Positions 1-8,221 of a stretch of DNA of 64,000 nt are shown piece by piece. Location of the stretch: positions 67,865 through 131,864 of the forward strand of contig CAJLTA010000002.1 of assembly GCA_905209455.1 (NCBI GenBank). The letters run 5' to 3'. The position numbers and the translations under genes are program-made. The stretch's first letter is position 1, and every line of letters begins with the position of its first letter. The notes beneath the pieces are model-generated. The model did not search any database and had not been told where the DNA came from. It saw nothing but the letters and a program-made list of their open reading frames with translations. The stretch comes from an uncultured Collinsella sp. Lineage in GTDB: Bacteria > Actinomycetota > Coriobacteriia > Coriobacteriales > Coriobacteriaceae.

Positions 1-163
1 GAGCAGCACGAACGTTGATAAACGTATAGACCAAGCGATACGAGCCGTCGTCGACGTTGCGTTCAGCGTGCATTTGCACAAAGCGCGCGCCGACGCCCTT
101 AAGCGCCTGGACATGCGACAGAAGCTCTTCGATCCCGACGGTGGTATAGATAGCCTTTTGCAT
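1..163 (-). CDS. Hydrogenase/complex I 30-kDa-like subunit, N-terminal part (cut by window edge)
   Basis: Only the first 54 codons are present; the gene runs off the left edge. The start ATG overlaps the stop of the upstream subunit gene (TAATG), with GGAGG eight bases before it, so the two genes are translationally coupled. The peptide begins MQKAIYTTVGIEELLSHV and continues into a segment reading VDDGSYRLVYTF, which resembles the start of NuoC/HycE-type 30-kDa domains that dock the catalytic large subunit of complex I and group-4 hydrogenases. Whether it is a free NuoC-like protein or is fused to the large subunit cannot be seen. Identity rests mainly on gene order. Confidence 0.6.
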   Translation of the reverse strand, partial: MQKAIYTTVGIEELLSHVQALKGVGARFVQMHAERNVDDGSYRLVYTFINVRAA

Positions 164-717
164 TACTCGGCCTCCTTTGCAGCGGCGGTCGCGTCGCCGG
201 CCTCCGCAGCAGCCACAAACCCATCCTCGCCCAGCTCAACGCCACCGTCCCAAGTAGCGGCACCGCCCACGGTAAGCGGGTCGCCGCCGGCGCGCATCAC
301 GGCCTCCTTCTGGTCCAGGATGCCACACGCCTCCACGATGGCGTCGATCACCGTCTCGGGGCGAATGGCGCACCCGGGCGCGTACACGTCCACGGGAATC
401 GCGCGGTCCACGCCGCCGATCACGTTGTAGGCATCGCGGAACACGCCGCCCGAACACGCGCAGATGCCGCACGCCACCACGCACTTGGGCTCGAGCATCT
501 GGTTGTAGATCTGGCGCACGACGGGCAGGTTCTGGGCATTGACCGACCCCGTCACCAAAAAGATATCCGCATGCTTGGGGTTGCCGGTGTTGACCACGCC
601 AAAGCGCTCCGCATCGAACAGCGGCGTGAGCGAGGCCAGCACCTCGATATCGCATCCGTTGCAGCTCGAACCGTCGTAATGAATAACCCACGGCGAGCGC
701 GACATTTTATGATCCAT
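163..717 (-). CDS. [NiFe]-hydrogenase small subunit-like protein (NuoB/HycG/EchC family)
   Basis: A 184-residue cytoplasmic-side iron-sulfur subunit that passes electrons through one [4Fe-4S] cluster between the large subunit and ferredoxin-like partners. The cysteine pattern is visible: C19 and C22 in SSCNGCDIE, C86 in ACGICACSGG and C116 in APGC. The CxxC form SCNGCDIE is typical of group-4 hydrogenase small subunits (HycG, EchC), whereas respiratory NuoB has adjacent cysteines (CC). The chosen ATG has AGGAGG eight bases upstream and lies 12 bases after the stop of the membrane subunit gene. The C-terminal 50 residues are Ala/Glu/Gly-rich and look like a divergent tail. Substrate (formate-linked or ferredoxin-linked H2 evolution) cannot be decided from this window. 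Confidence 0.85.
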   Translation of the reverse strand: MDHKMSRSPWVIHYDGSSCNGCDIEVLASLTPLFDAERFGVVNTGNPKHADIFLVTGSVNAQNLPVVRQIYNQMLEPKCVVACGICACSGGVFRDAYNVIGGVDRAIPVDVYAPGCAIRPETVIDAIVEACGILDQKEAVMRAGGDPLTVGGAATWDGGVELGEDGFVAAAEAGDATAAAKEAE

Positions 718-729
718 GGATGCCGCCTC

Positions 730-3612
730 CTAAATAAACACGTCAACGAGGATGGGCATAAGGTTGAGCAGGCCAAACACCAGCGCCACGCCCCATCCGA
801 GCCTAAAGCAGCTGCGCCAGGTGCTGCGTGCGAAGGTGTTGTCGATCAGGACCTCGACAAAATACGTCGCGGCCATCACGACCAGGGCTACAACCCAGCT
901 CACGGGGTTGTCCCAGACAAAGAACATGCCCACCCACATCAAAAACAGCACGGTCTCGCACCAGTGCATAAGGGTCATCTTGGCCAGCGTGCCGCCGCTC
1001 ATCTCGGTGGCGACGCCCTGGACGATCTCCTGATGCGCATGATGCGAGTACGAAAGGTCAAACGGCGACTTGCGCAGCTTGATGGTAAGCACCGCGAGCA
1101 ACGCGAGGAAAATGGGCGCGCTGTGCACGATGATGGGGACCGACTGCCCCGTCACGGCGATGGAATCAAAGCTGTCGGTGGCAAGGTACAGGCCCACGCT
1201 CATCAGCAAAACGGCGGGCTCGTAACTCATAACCTGCAGTAACTCACGATCGGCGCCAACCTGGGCAAACGGGCTTTGCGTCGAGGCGGACGCCAGCACC
1301 ACAAAGATCGCGGCGAGCGTCACCATAAAAGCGCACAGTAGCGTGTTAGAGCCCGACACAAAGATGCCGCCGCCCACCACGGTAAAGATGAGCGCGCACG
1401 CCATATAGGTATCGTCCATGGTGTTTACGCTGGCGGGGGCCTTGCGCAGCAGCTTGGCAACGTCGTAGAAGGGCTGCAGCAGGCGCGGGCCCACGCGGCC
1501 CTGCATGCGGGCGGACAGCTTGCGGTCGATGCCGTCGATCATGCCACCCACAAGCGGCGCCAGCAGGGCAAACGCCACGGTGCCAATAAAAATGCCCACG
1601 ACACCCGAACCTTCAAAATACTTGCCGCGCAGCACCGAGGGCGCACTCATGGCAAGTCTCTCGGGCCCAATCCATGCGCAACACAGCAGCGCAAACAAGA
1701 TAATGCTGCAGCACACGACGCTACCCGCGGGGCCAATACGCTTCTCGCCAAGGGCGTCCTCCGAGTACCAATTGCGCTTTTCGGCCTTTACCTCGTGTCC
1801 CATCGAGCCGCGGAAATGGCGATATTTGTCGGTTCCCACACCCGAAAGATATACGTTTACATGCGGTTTGTTGCTCACGCGGAATGAAGTCAGCAACACC
1901 ACGGCAATAAAAGCCACGATAACCACCATCAGATACATGGCGTCCTTGCCAATAACGTACGGCACGCGGCCAAACACCATGGCCAAGTAAGGCGACACCA
2001 GACCGCTCGAGATAACCGGGAACGCCACGCAGCACAGAATAAGCAGCGCGGCGATGGTGTTGAGCGCCATCCATTCGGTCTTATGGACATTGACCTCAAC
2101 GTTTTGAGCCGTGGGGTCGACGCCCGAAAGCTTGGCAAGCCACTTGCCCCAGAAGAAGAACGTCGCGGCCGAGCCAAAGGCAAGCACCATGATCATGAGC
2201 ACGTTGCCGGTCTGCGCGAACGCCACCAGGGCGCCCCACTTGGACACGAGCATGCCAAACGGCGCCACAAACATGCCCATGATGCCCAGCATCATCAGGC
2301 GCGTCAGGTGCGGCATGCGGCTGAACATGCCGTCCATGTCCTCGATATCGCGGCTGCCGATATGATGCTCGGCCGTGCCCACGCACAGGAACAGCAGCGA
2401 CTTGGCCACCGTGTGGAACAGGATCAGGAAGATGGCCGCCCATACGGCCTCGGGCGCGCCGACACCCAAGCAGGCACTAATGAGGCCCAAGTTGGAAATG
2501 GTGGAGTACGCGAGCACGCGTTTGGCGTTGCTCTGCGAGATGGCCATGAGGGCAGCGAGCAAAAACGTGATGGCACCCACACTCGTGACCATAAAGCCGG
2601 TCACAGGATAGATGGCATAGAGCGGGCTCAGCTTGACCATCAGGAATACGCCGGCTTTGACCATGGTTGACGAGTGCAGCAGGGCGCTCGTGGGCGTGGG
2701 GGCAACCATGGCACCCAGCAGCCAAGTGTGGAACGGCATCTGTGCGGCCTTGGTGAGCGCGGCGAGCGACAGCAGAACGACCGGCATCACCAGCAGCGCG
2801 GACTGCGCGGTTCCGGCGCCGGAAAGCTCGATCATGCCCGAGATGGTCAGCGGCATGCCATTGACGTGCAGAAACATAAGGCCCGCCAAAAACGCGATGC
2901 CGCCCAGCATGTTGAGGATGATCTGGGTGAAGGCGTTTTTGATGGCCTCGGGCGTGCGCGTGTAGCCAATCATAAGGAACGAGCACACGGTGGTGATTTC
3001 CCAGCCGCAGAACAGCCACTCAAGGTTGTCACTCGTCACGATGACGAACATGGCCGAGAGGAATAGAAACATAAGCGCCAGGAACTGCGGGCGACGGTCG
3101 GGCGCGGTCTGCCCGCGCAGCGCAGCCTCGTGCTCGTCATGGGCCTGGAAGTCCTTCATGTAGCCCAGGGCATACACGCAGATTAGGCTACCGACGATGC
3201 CGACGGCGAGGACCATGATCACACTCATGTAGTCCAGGTAGAGCGGCGTCGCCGTGACGGCTTCGACCGCGGGCAGCGTCATGGCTGCAAAGGCGAACGA
3301 GCCCACCAGCTGGACTATGCCGAGCACCGTGGCGAGCGCGTTCCTATATTTGTACGCGTTGTACAGGATTACGGCGCACAGGATGACGTCGATGACGGAG
3401 CTGATGATCGAGAGCACATGCGAGGTGCCGGAGGCAACCTCAAAGCTCTGCGGACCCATGCCAAAAAACATGACGGCGACTACAACTGTCACCGCCATAA
3501 TAATGCCGGAACCTATGAGCCCCACCGCATCGCGGGCGCGGTCGCCGCGCGCGAACAGCATGCCCAGCGCCGGTACCAGCGGAAACAGGGTAAGGAAATA
3601 CAGTAGCGTCAT
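730..3612 (-). CDS. Fused membrane subunit: NuoL/HyfB-like antiporter module plus NuoH/HyfC-like module
   Basis: A 960-residue integral membrane protein. Residues about 1-640 carry the Proton_antipo_M type module of complex I and group-4 hydrogenases, with many membrane helices and the conserved stretch around HTWLLGAMVAPTPTSALLHS. From about residue 660 to the end the sequence is NuoH/HycD/EchB-like, including DRKLSARMQGRVGPR and the acidic loop GADRELLQVMSYEP. These two subunits are normally separate genes; here they are one uninterrupted frame with no internal stop. It is the first gene of the visible operon, followed after 12 bases by the small subunit gene. GGGGGAG lies just before the ATG. 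Expected role: proton or sodium translocation coupled to electron transfer by a membrane-bound hydrogenase. The same architecture could belong to a non-hydrogenase complex-I relative. Confidence 0.85.
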   Translation of the reverse strand: MTLLYFLTLFPLVPALGMLFARGDRARDAVGLIGSGIIMAVTVVVAVMFFGMGPQSFEVASGTSHVLSIISSVIDVILCAVILYNAYKYRNALATVLGIVQLVGSFAFAAMTLPAVEAVTATPLYLDYMSVIMVLAVGIVGSLICVYALGYMKDFQAHDEHEAALRGQTAPDRRPQFLALMFLFLSAMFVIVTSDNLEWLFCGWEITTVCSFLMIGYTRTPEAIKNAFTQIILNMLGGIAFLAGLMFLHVNGMPLTISGMIELSGAGTAQSALLVMPVVLLSLAALTKAAQMPFHTWLLGAMVAPTPTSALLHSSTMVKAGVFLMVKLSPLYAIYPVTGFMVTSVGAITFLLAALMAISQSNAKRVLAYSTISNLGLISACLGVGAPEAVWAAIFLILFHTVAKSLLFLCVGTAEHHIGSRDIEDMDGMFSRMPHLTRLMMLGIMGMFVAPFGMLVSKWGALVAFAQTGNVLMIMVLAFGSAATFFFWGKWLAKLSGVDPTAQNVEVNVHKTEWMALNTIAALLILCCVAFPVISSGLVSPYLAMVFGRVPYVIGKDAMYLMVVIVAFIAVVLLTSFRVSNKPHVNVYLSGVGTDKYRHFRGSMGHEVKAEKRNWYSEDALGEKRIGPAGSVVCCSIILFALLCCAWIGPERLAMSAPSVLRGKYFEGSGVVGIFIGTVAFALLAPLVGGMIDGIDRKLSARMQGRVGPRLLQPFYDVAKLLRKAPASVNTMDDTYMACALIFTVVGGGIFVSGSNTLLCAFMVTLAAIFVVLASASTQSPFAQVGADRELLQVMSYEPAVLLMSVGLYLATDSFDSIAVTGQSVPIIVHSAPIFLALLAVLTIKLRKSPFDLSYSHHAHQEIVQGVATEMSGGTLAKMTLMHWCETVLFLMWVGMFFVWDNPVSWVVALVVMAATYFVEVLIDNTFARSTWRSCFRLGWGVALVFGLLNLMPILVDVFI

Positions 3613-3864
3613 ACCATCACTCCCCCATGCAAAAACGCTGCAATTGTTTAACGTTATAGCTCAATTGATGAGTAGCGGCAGCGGGTTTTCGGTCAACTGG
3701 GGAGTTTTAGGCGTACGGGGCAAGGAGTCTGTCCGCATTGGAGCAAAGGAGCGACGCTCCCCCTATCGCAGCGGTGGGCGCACGGGCCACTGCGCGCGGT
3801 TTATTGGCCATTTTGGAGGATGTCCCGATAGGCTCGCGGCGGTCCAAAAAGTTGGCGCGGCAAG

Positions 3865-3887
3865 AAAAATGCGCCCCTGTGGGCGCA
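3865..3887 (-). terminator. Intrinsic terminator of the HTH gene
   Basis: On the minus strand a 7-bp GC stem (TGCGCCC with GGGCGCA, loop of four) is followed by five T. It lies 13 bases past the stop of the HTH gene. The rest of the 287-base gap 3613-3899 shows no gene; it must hold the promoter of the hydrogenase-like operon but I see no convincing -35/-10 pair. Confidence 0.75.
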
Positions 3888-3899
3888 CCATCCCGTTTG

Positions 3900-4295
3900 C
3901 TATTCCGCCTTTTTAACGCGCGGCTTGCGACCGCGCGGCTTATCGACCAGTGCGGCCTCACCGCTCTCGCGGTACTGACGGCACCAAGCCTTGACCGAAG
4001 ACTCGCTGGGAATCTTGTGCTTGATCATGGCCTCGCGAACCGTCAAGCCGTTTTCCAGACGGTCCTTAACCACAGCGAGCTTTACGTCGTACGAATAGGT
4101 GTGATGATGCGAACCGGCATTGAGAACGGCGTCGGCACCGCCCACGGCATACGCGCGGGCCCACTGACGAGCCGTGGCCTGGGGAATGCCAAGCTCCGCG
4201 GCGAGAGCGCGATGACCGACCCCCTCTTGGAGGATCTCGACGGCGCGCTGCCTAACCTCGGGCGCATGCGTGCGAATCCTAGTTGCTTCCGACAT
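3900..4295 (-). CDS. Orphan double helix-turn-helix protein (IS3 OrfA/HTH_28-like)
   Basis: A 131-residue basic protein containing two successive helix-turn-helix units: residues about 9-50 (VRQRAVEILQEGVGHRALAA and following AELGIPQATARQWARAY) and about 66-110 (VKLAVVKDRLENGLTVREAM then SSVKAWCRQY), ending in a Lys/Arg-rich tail RGRKPRVKK. This is the arrangement of the N-terminal recognition protein (OrfA) of IS3-type transposases, but no OrfB integrase, inverted repeats or target duplication is present, and the gene has its own terminator. It may be a domesticated regulator or the remnant of an insertion sequence. Start uncertain: ATG at 4295 is used, while an in-frame GTG lies at 4304; neither has a strong ribosome binding site. 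Confidence 0.7.
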   Translation of the reverse strand: MSEATRIRTHAPEVRQRAVEILQEGVGHRALAAELGIPQATARQWARAYAVGGADAVLNAGSHHHTYSYDVKLAVVKDRLENGLTVREAMIKHKIPSESSVKAWCRQYRESGEAALVDKPRGRKPRVKKAE

Positions 4296-4744
4296 ACCTG
4301 CCACTTCTTAGCCTTAGCCGTTAATCTGCTTTCTTACGTGCAAGTTAGATAGTAGCATTTTACTGTTTGTTCAAAGCAGTTAATTAAAGTAGACGCGGTG
4401 TTATCTGGACATTTGGCACCAAATTACGACATTTCTTTATCGATTATTTACGCTGGTAGCTGACTCGCAGCCAATCGTCATTCGCTTGTCAACAAAGTTG
4501 GCATCTCTTTATGTCCTTTGGTATAGAGGATATAGTTATTAACCCCTCCCCCAATAATTTTGAGTGATCTGCAAGGCAGTAGACGTCCTCACTCCTCATG
4601 ATTACCGCGCATTGCCATTCATCGGAGCAAAACAAAAAGGGCGGGACCTGCTGCGCTTGCAGGCCCCGCACCGGTTGACACCCGACGGGACACAGCCGGG
4701 CGAGACGGATCCGTGCTACCGCCCCGCCTGGCCGCGATGTTCAA
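4296..4744. other. AT-rich intergenic region, no gene recognised
   Basis: About 450 bases of clearly lower GC than the flanks. It contains the terminator of the downstream-convergent flavoprotein gene at 4634-4669 and a short palindrome (ATTTGG/CCAAAT) near 4408. The 60-codon frame at 4489-4671 runs through the terminator and has no ribosome binding site, so I do not call it. The promoter of the HTH gene should lie in the left part. Confidence 0.6.
4634..4669 (-). terminator. Intrinsic terminator of the OYE-type flavoprotein gene
   Basis: Minus strand: 11-bp stem (GCGGGGCCTGC with GCAGGTCCCGC, one G-U pair), 7-base loop, then CC and five T. It sits about 75 bases after the stop codon. Confidence 0.75.
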
Positions 4745-6775
4745 CTACAGCTCGTTGGCCGCGTGATACGCCGTGCGAATGGCGCTCGCAATGTCGGCGG
4801 TGCGCTCACCCGAGCAGTCGCCCACGCAGGTCACGGGCACCGTCACGCCATCCAGGTCAAACGCGTTGGCCTTGGAGCCCACGGCCATCACCACGTAATC
4901 GCAGGCGATCTTCACCGGCTCCTCGGCGCCGTCCTCGGTGGTGCGAATGGCCTCCACGCCCTCGTCGGTAATGGCGGTCAGGCGGGTCTTAACGTGCTGC
5001 TCCACGTTGTGCTCTGCAAAGTCGCTCATAATCAGCGGCAGAATGGTCTCGGACTCGCCCGCGGCAATCTTGTCGAGCATCTCCACGATCGCCACCTCGC
5101 AGCCGTGCTGCAGCAGATACTCGGCAGTCTCGGTGCCCACCAGGCCACCGCCAATGACAGCGACGCGGCCGTTGATCTCCGCCTTGCCGGCCAGCACGTC
5201 CCAGCTCGAGACGACCTTCTCCGAGTCGGCGCCCGGAACGGGGATGACCACGTCGTGCGCGCCCACGGCCACAATCGCGGCGTCGGCGGCATTGAGGTCC
5301 TCAGCGGTAGCGGCATGGCTGAGCTCAACCTTCACGCCCAGGCCAGGCAGAATCTTCTCGTAGTACTCGACCGAGCGCATGATCTCGTCCTTGCGCGGAG
5401 GCGCAGCCGCCAGCACAATCTGGCCGCCCAGATGATCGCTCGCCTCGTAGATGGTCACGTCGTAGCCGCGCTTGGCCGCCACGCGTGCGGCCTCCAGGCC
5501 GGCGATGCCGCCGCCCACCACGGCGATCTTCTTGTCGCCCTCGCCCGGCTTAATGGCGATGGTCGCCTCGTCGCCGTTCTCGGCATTGAGCACGCACGAG
5601 ATGTACTTGCGATTTTGAATCGCGTCGACGCAGCCCTTGTTGCAGTTGAGGCACTCGCGGATGGGCTCACCCGTGGCGGCCTTCAGCGCAATGTCGGGGT
5701 CGCACATGAGCGAGCGGCCATAGGCGATGATATCGGCCGCGCCGTCTTCCAGAATCTTCTCGCCGGCCTCGACCGAAACCACGCGGCCCACGGTTGCCAC
5801 CGGCACGGAGACCAGGGCCTTGACGCGCTCGGCCACGGGCAGCGTCCAGTTGTAGGGCATGGCGCCCATGGGCGGAATGGTGTCGCCCATGTTGCCGGTG
5901 TGGTTGGCCTGTGCGACCTGGATCATATCGATGCCCGCGCCCTCGAGCAGCTTGGCGAACTCGCAGGCCTCGTCGGGCTGCAGGCCGCCCTTGCCGCGCG
6001 GCGTGCCGTCGGGGTTCTCCATGATCACGGGGAGCTTGTACTCCACCATCAGCTGCGGCGCGGCTTCCTTAATGGCGGCGACGACCTCCAGCGCGTAGCG
6101 AACGCGGTTCTCGAACGAGCCGCCGTACTCGTCGGTGCGCTGGTTGAGGATGGCCGAGCACAGCGAACCCACCAGACGATCGCCGTGGACCTCGATAGCG
6201 TCGATGCCGGCCTGCTGCGCACGGGCGGCCGAGGCAGCGATGGCCTCCTTGATCTGGGTGAGTTGCTCTACGCTCGCCTCGTTCACAAAGTGCTGCATGT
6301 CGTGATGCAGCTTGGCGTAGGCCTGGTTGCGGATCTCGTTGGACTCGGCCATCTTGGCGGCAAAGGTCTCCTCGTCGCCGGCGGCCTTGGCCTCCTGCGC
6401 GGCCTTGGCAGCGGCCATGGATCCCATGACCATGTGGCCGACACCGGGCACATCGTACTCGGGGTGGAACAGCTGCAGCGCGACCTTGGCGCCGTGCTTG
6501 TGGACGACATCGGCCAGCGCCTTAAACGTGGGGATCTGGGCGTCGGTTGCCAGCTTGGGCGTGGGGCTTGCGGTCATGACGGGAGCGACGTCGCCGATGA
6601 CGATGTAGCTCACGCCGCCACGGGCCAAGCGCTCGTAAAAAGCCAGGCTGCGCTCGCCGATGGAACCGTCACGCTCCTCGTAGCCGGTGGTCAGCGGCGG
6701 AAACATAATGCGGTTCTTGAGCTCAAGGGGGCCAACCGTAATGGGCTGGAGCAGCTTGGATGCAGGTGTGGTCAT
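4745..6775 (-). CDS. NADH:flavin oxidoreductase / 2,4-dienoyl-CoA reductase-family flavoprotein
   Basis: A 676-residue three-part oxidoreductase. The N-terminal old-yellow-enzyme TIM barrel (residues about 8-370) binds FMN; a [4Fe-4S] motif follows in ECLNCNKGC with a further Cys in KYISCVLN; the C-terminal half holds a dinucleotide fold beginning KKIAVVGGGIAGLEAAR and a second one at VAVIGGGLVGTETAEYL. This is the layout of 2,4-dienoyl-CoA reductase FadH, 2-enoate reductase and bile-acid enzymes such as BaiCD/BaiH. The substrate is not predictable; reduction of an activated C=C bond in gut compounds is a fair inference. ATG at 6775 is preferred because GAGAGGA is 6 bases upstream, whereas the ATG at 6781 abuts it. 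Monocistronic. Confidence 0.85.
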   Translation of the reverse strand: MTTPASKLLQPITVGPLELKNRIMFPPLTTGYEERDGSIGERSLAFYERLARGGVSYIVIGDVAPVMTASPTPKLATDAQIPTFKALADVVHKHGAKVALQLFHPEYDVPGVGHMVMGSMAAAKAAQEAKAAGDEETFAAKMAESNEIRNQAYAKLHHDMQHFVNEASVEQLTQIKEAIAASAARAQQAGIDAIEVHGDRLVGSLCSAILNQRTDEYGGSFENRVRYALEVVAAIKEAAPQLMVEYKLPVIMENPDGTPRGKGGLQPDEACEFAKLLEGAGIDMIQVAQANHTGNMGDTIPPMGAMPYNWTLPVAERVKALVSVPVATVGRVVSVEAGEKILEDGAADIIAYGRSLMCDPDIALKAATGEPIRECLNCNKGCVDAIQNRKYISCVLNAENGDEATIAIKPGEGDKKIAVVGGGIAGLEAARVAAKRGYDVTIYEASDHLGGQIVLAAAPPRKDEIMRSVEYYEKILPGLGVKVELSHAATAEDLNAADAAIVAVGAHDVVIPVPGADSEKVVSSWDVLAGKAEINGRVAVIGGGLVGTETAEYLLQHGCEVAIVEMLDKIAAGESETILPLIMSDFAEHNVEQHVKTRLTAITDEGVEAIRTTEDGAEEPVKIACDYVVMAVGSKANAFDLDGVTVPVTCVGDCSGERTADIASAIRTAYHAANEL

Positions 6776-6929
6776 GGACATTCCTCTCTTGTAGGCGCGG
6801 CGGCGATGATGCCGCGTAGTTGTCTAGAGGATATGGCATGGGAATACAGCAGCGCAACGGAAATCGGCGGACAGCAGGTAGCGGCAGGTGGATGGGGCGG
6901 GGCGGCCCGTCGGTTTGCCCGCCGGTTTA

Positions 6930-6984
6930 TCTCAATCTGTAACAGTTGCGCGGCAAAACCGGGTCTTACTGTTACAGATCGAGA
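6930..6984. repeat. Inverted-repeat element, copy 1 (15-bp arms, 25-nt spacer)
   Basis: TCTCAATCTGTAACA and TGTTACAGATCGAGA enclose a 25-base spacer. One mismatch in the arms. A second copy of identical length lies 81 bases further right. No gene overlaps it. Confidence 0.7.
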
Positions 6985-7010
6985 CAAACACGACCCAACC
7001 CACCGGTATA

Positions 7011-7065
7011 TCTCGATCTGTAACACCTAGCCGCCCAAATCGGGTCTAGATGTTACAGATCGAGA
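7011..7065. repeat. Inverted-repeat element, copy 2 (perfect 15-bp arms)
   Basis: TCTCGATCTGTAACA and TGTTACAGATCGAGA are exact reverse complements around a 25-base spacer. Both copies are preceded by CCGGTwTA. The spacers of the two copies share GACCCG and a GC-rich block read on the minus strand. Confidence 0.75.
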
Positions 7066-7115
7066 TTTTGTTTGAGAGGCCAAGAATTGGACCGAAAACA
7101 CAGTCCCGGGATAAC

Positions 7116-7145
7116 AAAAAAGCTCGCCGGCTAGGCCGACGAGCT
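7116..7145 (-). terminator. Terminator of the initiator tRNA
   Basis: Minus strand AGCTCGTCGGC, CTA, GCCGGCGAGCT followed by six T, ten bases beyond the tRNA 3' end. Confidence 0.85.
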
Positions 7146-7154
7146 GCAAGTTCT

Positions 7155-7231
7155 TGGTCGCGGGGGCAGGATTTGAACCTACGACCTCCGGGTTATGAGC
7201 CCGGCGAGCTACCAGACTGCTCCACCCCGCA
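7155..7231 (-). tRNA. Initiator tRNA-fMet(CAT)
   Basis: A 77-base cloverleaf with encoded CCA. The anticodon loop reads CTCATAA and is flanked by the three consecutive G-C pairs (GGG/CCC) that mark bacterial initiator tRNA. The first acceptor pair appears to be T1/G72 rather than the usual C1xA72 mismatch, which would still be weak. It has its own promoter and terminator. Confidence 0.93.
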
Positions 7232-7262
7232 ATGTCTGGGCGCCTCATGTGCGCAAGAAAGA

Positions 7263-7291
7263 ATATTACGCGGGAGTTCGGTAAACGGCAA
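7263..7291 (-). promoter_or_regulatory. Sigma-70-type promoter of tRNA-fMet
   Basis: On the minus strand TTGCCG (7291-7286) is separated by 17 bases from TAATAT (7268-7263), about 32 bases before the tRNA. Confidence 0.7.
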
Positions 7292-7427
7292 GGAAAATCT
7301 CGTAGAGCATAATTCCTTCATATTTAAACCCCTCAGCCCCTATCACCGTAAACGAATCGCAGCCGAGCGCCGTCGACGGCACGTATACAATGGTGCGCGT
7401 CCTTTTATGCCAACACCGGGAGTAGAC

Positions 7428-8201
7428 ATGCTGCTCGCTATCGATATGGGAAATACGCAGACGGCCATGGGCCTGTTTGACGGAGACGAGCTGGTGCAGT
7501 CGTGGCGCATGCCCACCGACCGCTCTTATACCGCCGACGAGATCCATGTGCGCCTGATGGGTTTCTTTAAGATGTACGGCCTTTCGCTCGACGCGGTCGA
7601 CGCGATCGCCTTTGCCGGCGTGGTGCCGCAGCTCTCGCGCGAATGGCACGCCGTGGCCGACCGCATTGCCGCGGACGCCATCGTCATTGGGCCGCAGACG
7701 GCCGCGGTGACCAAGCTGCGCGCGGCGCGTCCCCAGGCCGTAGGTGCCGATCGCGTCGCTAACGCCGTTGCGGCCGAAACTTTCTACGGCGCGCCGGCAA
7801 TCGTGGTGGACTTTGGCACCGCGACCAATATCGACGTCATCGATGAGGACGGTTATTACATTGGCGGAGCGATCGCGCCGGGCATTCGCATCTCCATGGA
7901 CGCGCTTGCCGCCCGTGCCGCCAAGCTCGCCAGCGTGCCGCTCGAGGCGCCCGAGCACGCCATCGGCCGCGATACCGAGGAGTGCATCAAGGTCGGCGCC
8001 GTGATGGGCGCCGCCGCCATGGCCGAAGGCCTGGTCGCGCGCATGAAGCGCGAGCTGGGCCGCGAGGATGCCACCGTTATCGCCACGGGCGGCCTCGCCA
8101 GCATCGTCGCCGATTCGACCGACGCCTTCGACATAGTCGACGGCCAACTCACCATCAAAGGCATCTGCGAAATCTACCGCCGCATGCAGGAGTTAGCGTA
8201 G
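7428..8201 (+). CDS. coaX: Type III pantothenate kinase
   Basis: Phosphorylates pantothenate in the first step of coenzyme A synthesis; 257 residues, normal for CoaX. It shows the ASKHA-fold motifs: the phosphate-1 loop MLLAIDMGNTQTAMGLF at the N-terminus, the catalytic-Asp region VGADRVANAVAA, and VDFGTATNIDVI. The frame stays open far upstream, but the ATG at 7428 is chosen because GGGAG lies 5 bases before it and the protein begins exactly at the phosphate loop. The gene is convergent with a BirA-like gene, 20 bases apart; coaX and birA are often linked or fused in other bacteria, which fits a shared cofactor theme. Confidence 0.93.
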   Translation: MLLAIDMGNTQTAMGLFDGDELVQSWRMPTDRSYTADEIHVRLMGFFKMYGLSLDAVDAIAFAGVVPQLSREWHAVADRIAADAIVIGPQTAAVTKLRAARPQAVGADRVANAVAAETFYGAPAIVVDFGTATNIDVIDEDGYYIGGAIAPGIRISMDALAARAAKLASVPLEAPEHAIGRDTEECIKVGAVMGAAAMAEGLVARMKRELGREDATVIATGGLASIVADSTDAFDIVDGQLTIKGICEIYRRMQELA

Positions 8202-8221
8202 GCTCTGGCGAAGCCGAGACG

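Noticed and set aside
4489..4671. 60-codon frame on the minus strand
   Set aside because: It overlaps the terminator of the flavoprotein gene and has no ribosome binding site.
4763..7030. 755-codon open frame antisense to the OYE-type gene
   Set aside because: Runs across the upstream repeats and has no start signals; the minus-strand gene has all domain motifs.
6930..7065. CRISPR-like direct repeats
   Set aside because: Only two units, each palindromic with inner spacers that are related to each other; no cas genes and no regular array.
7050..7427. N-terminal extension of CoaX from an upstream in-frame start
   Set aside because: It would overlap the tRNA-fMet gene on the other strand; the phosphate loop begins at the ATG at 7428 with a proper ribosome binding site.
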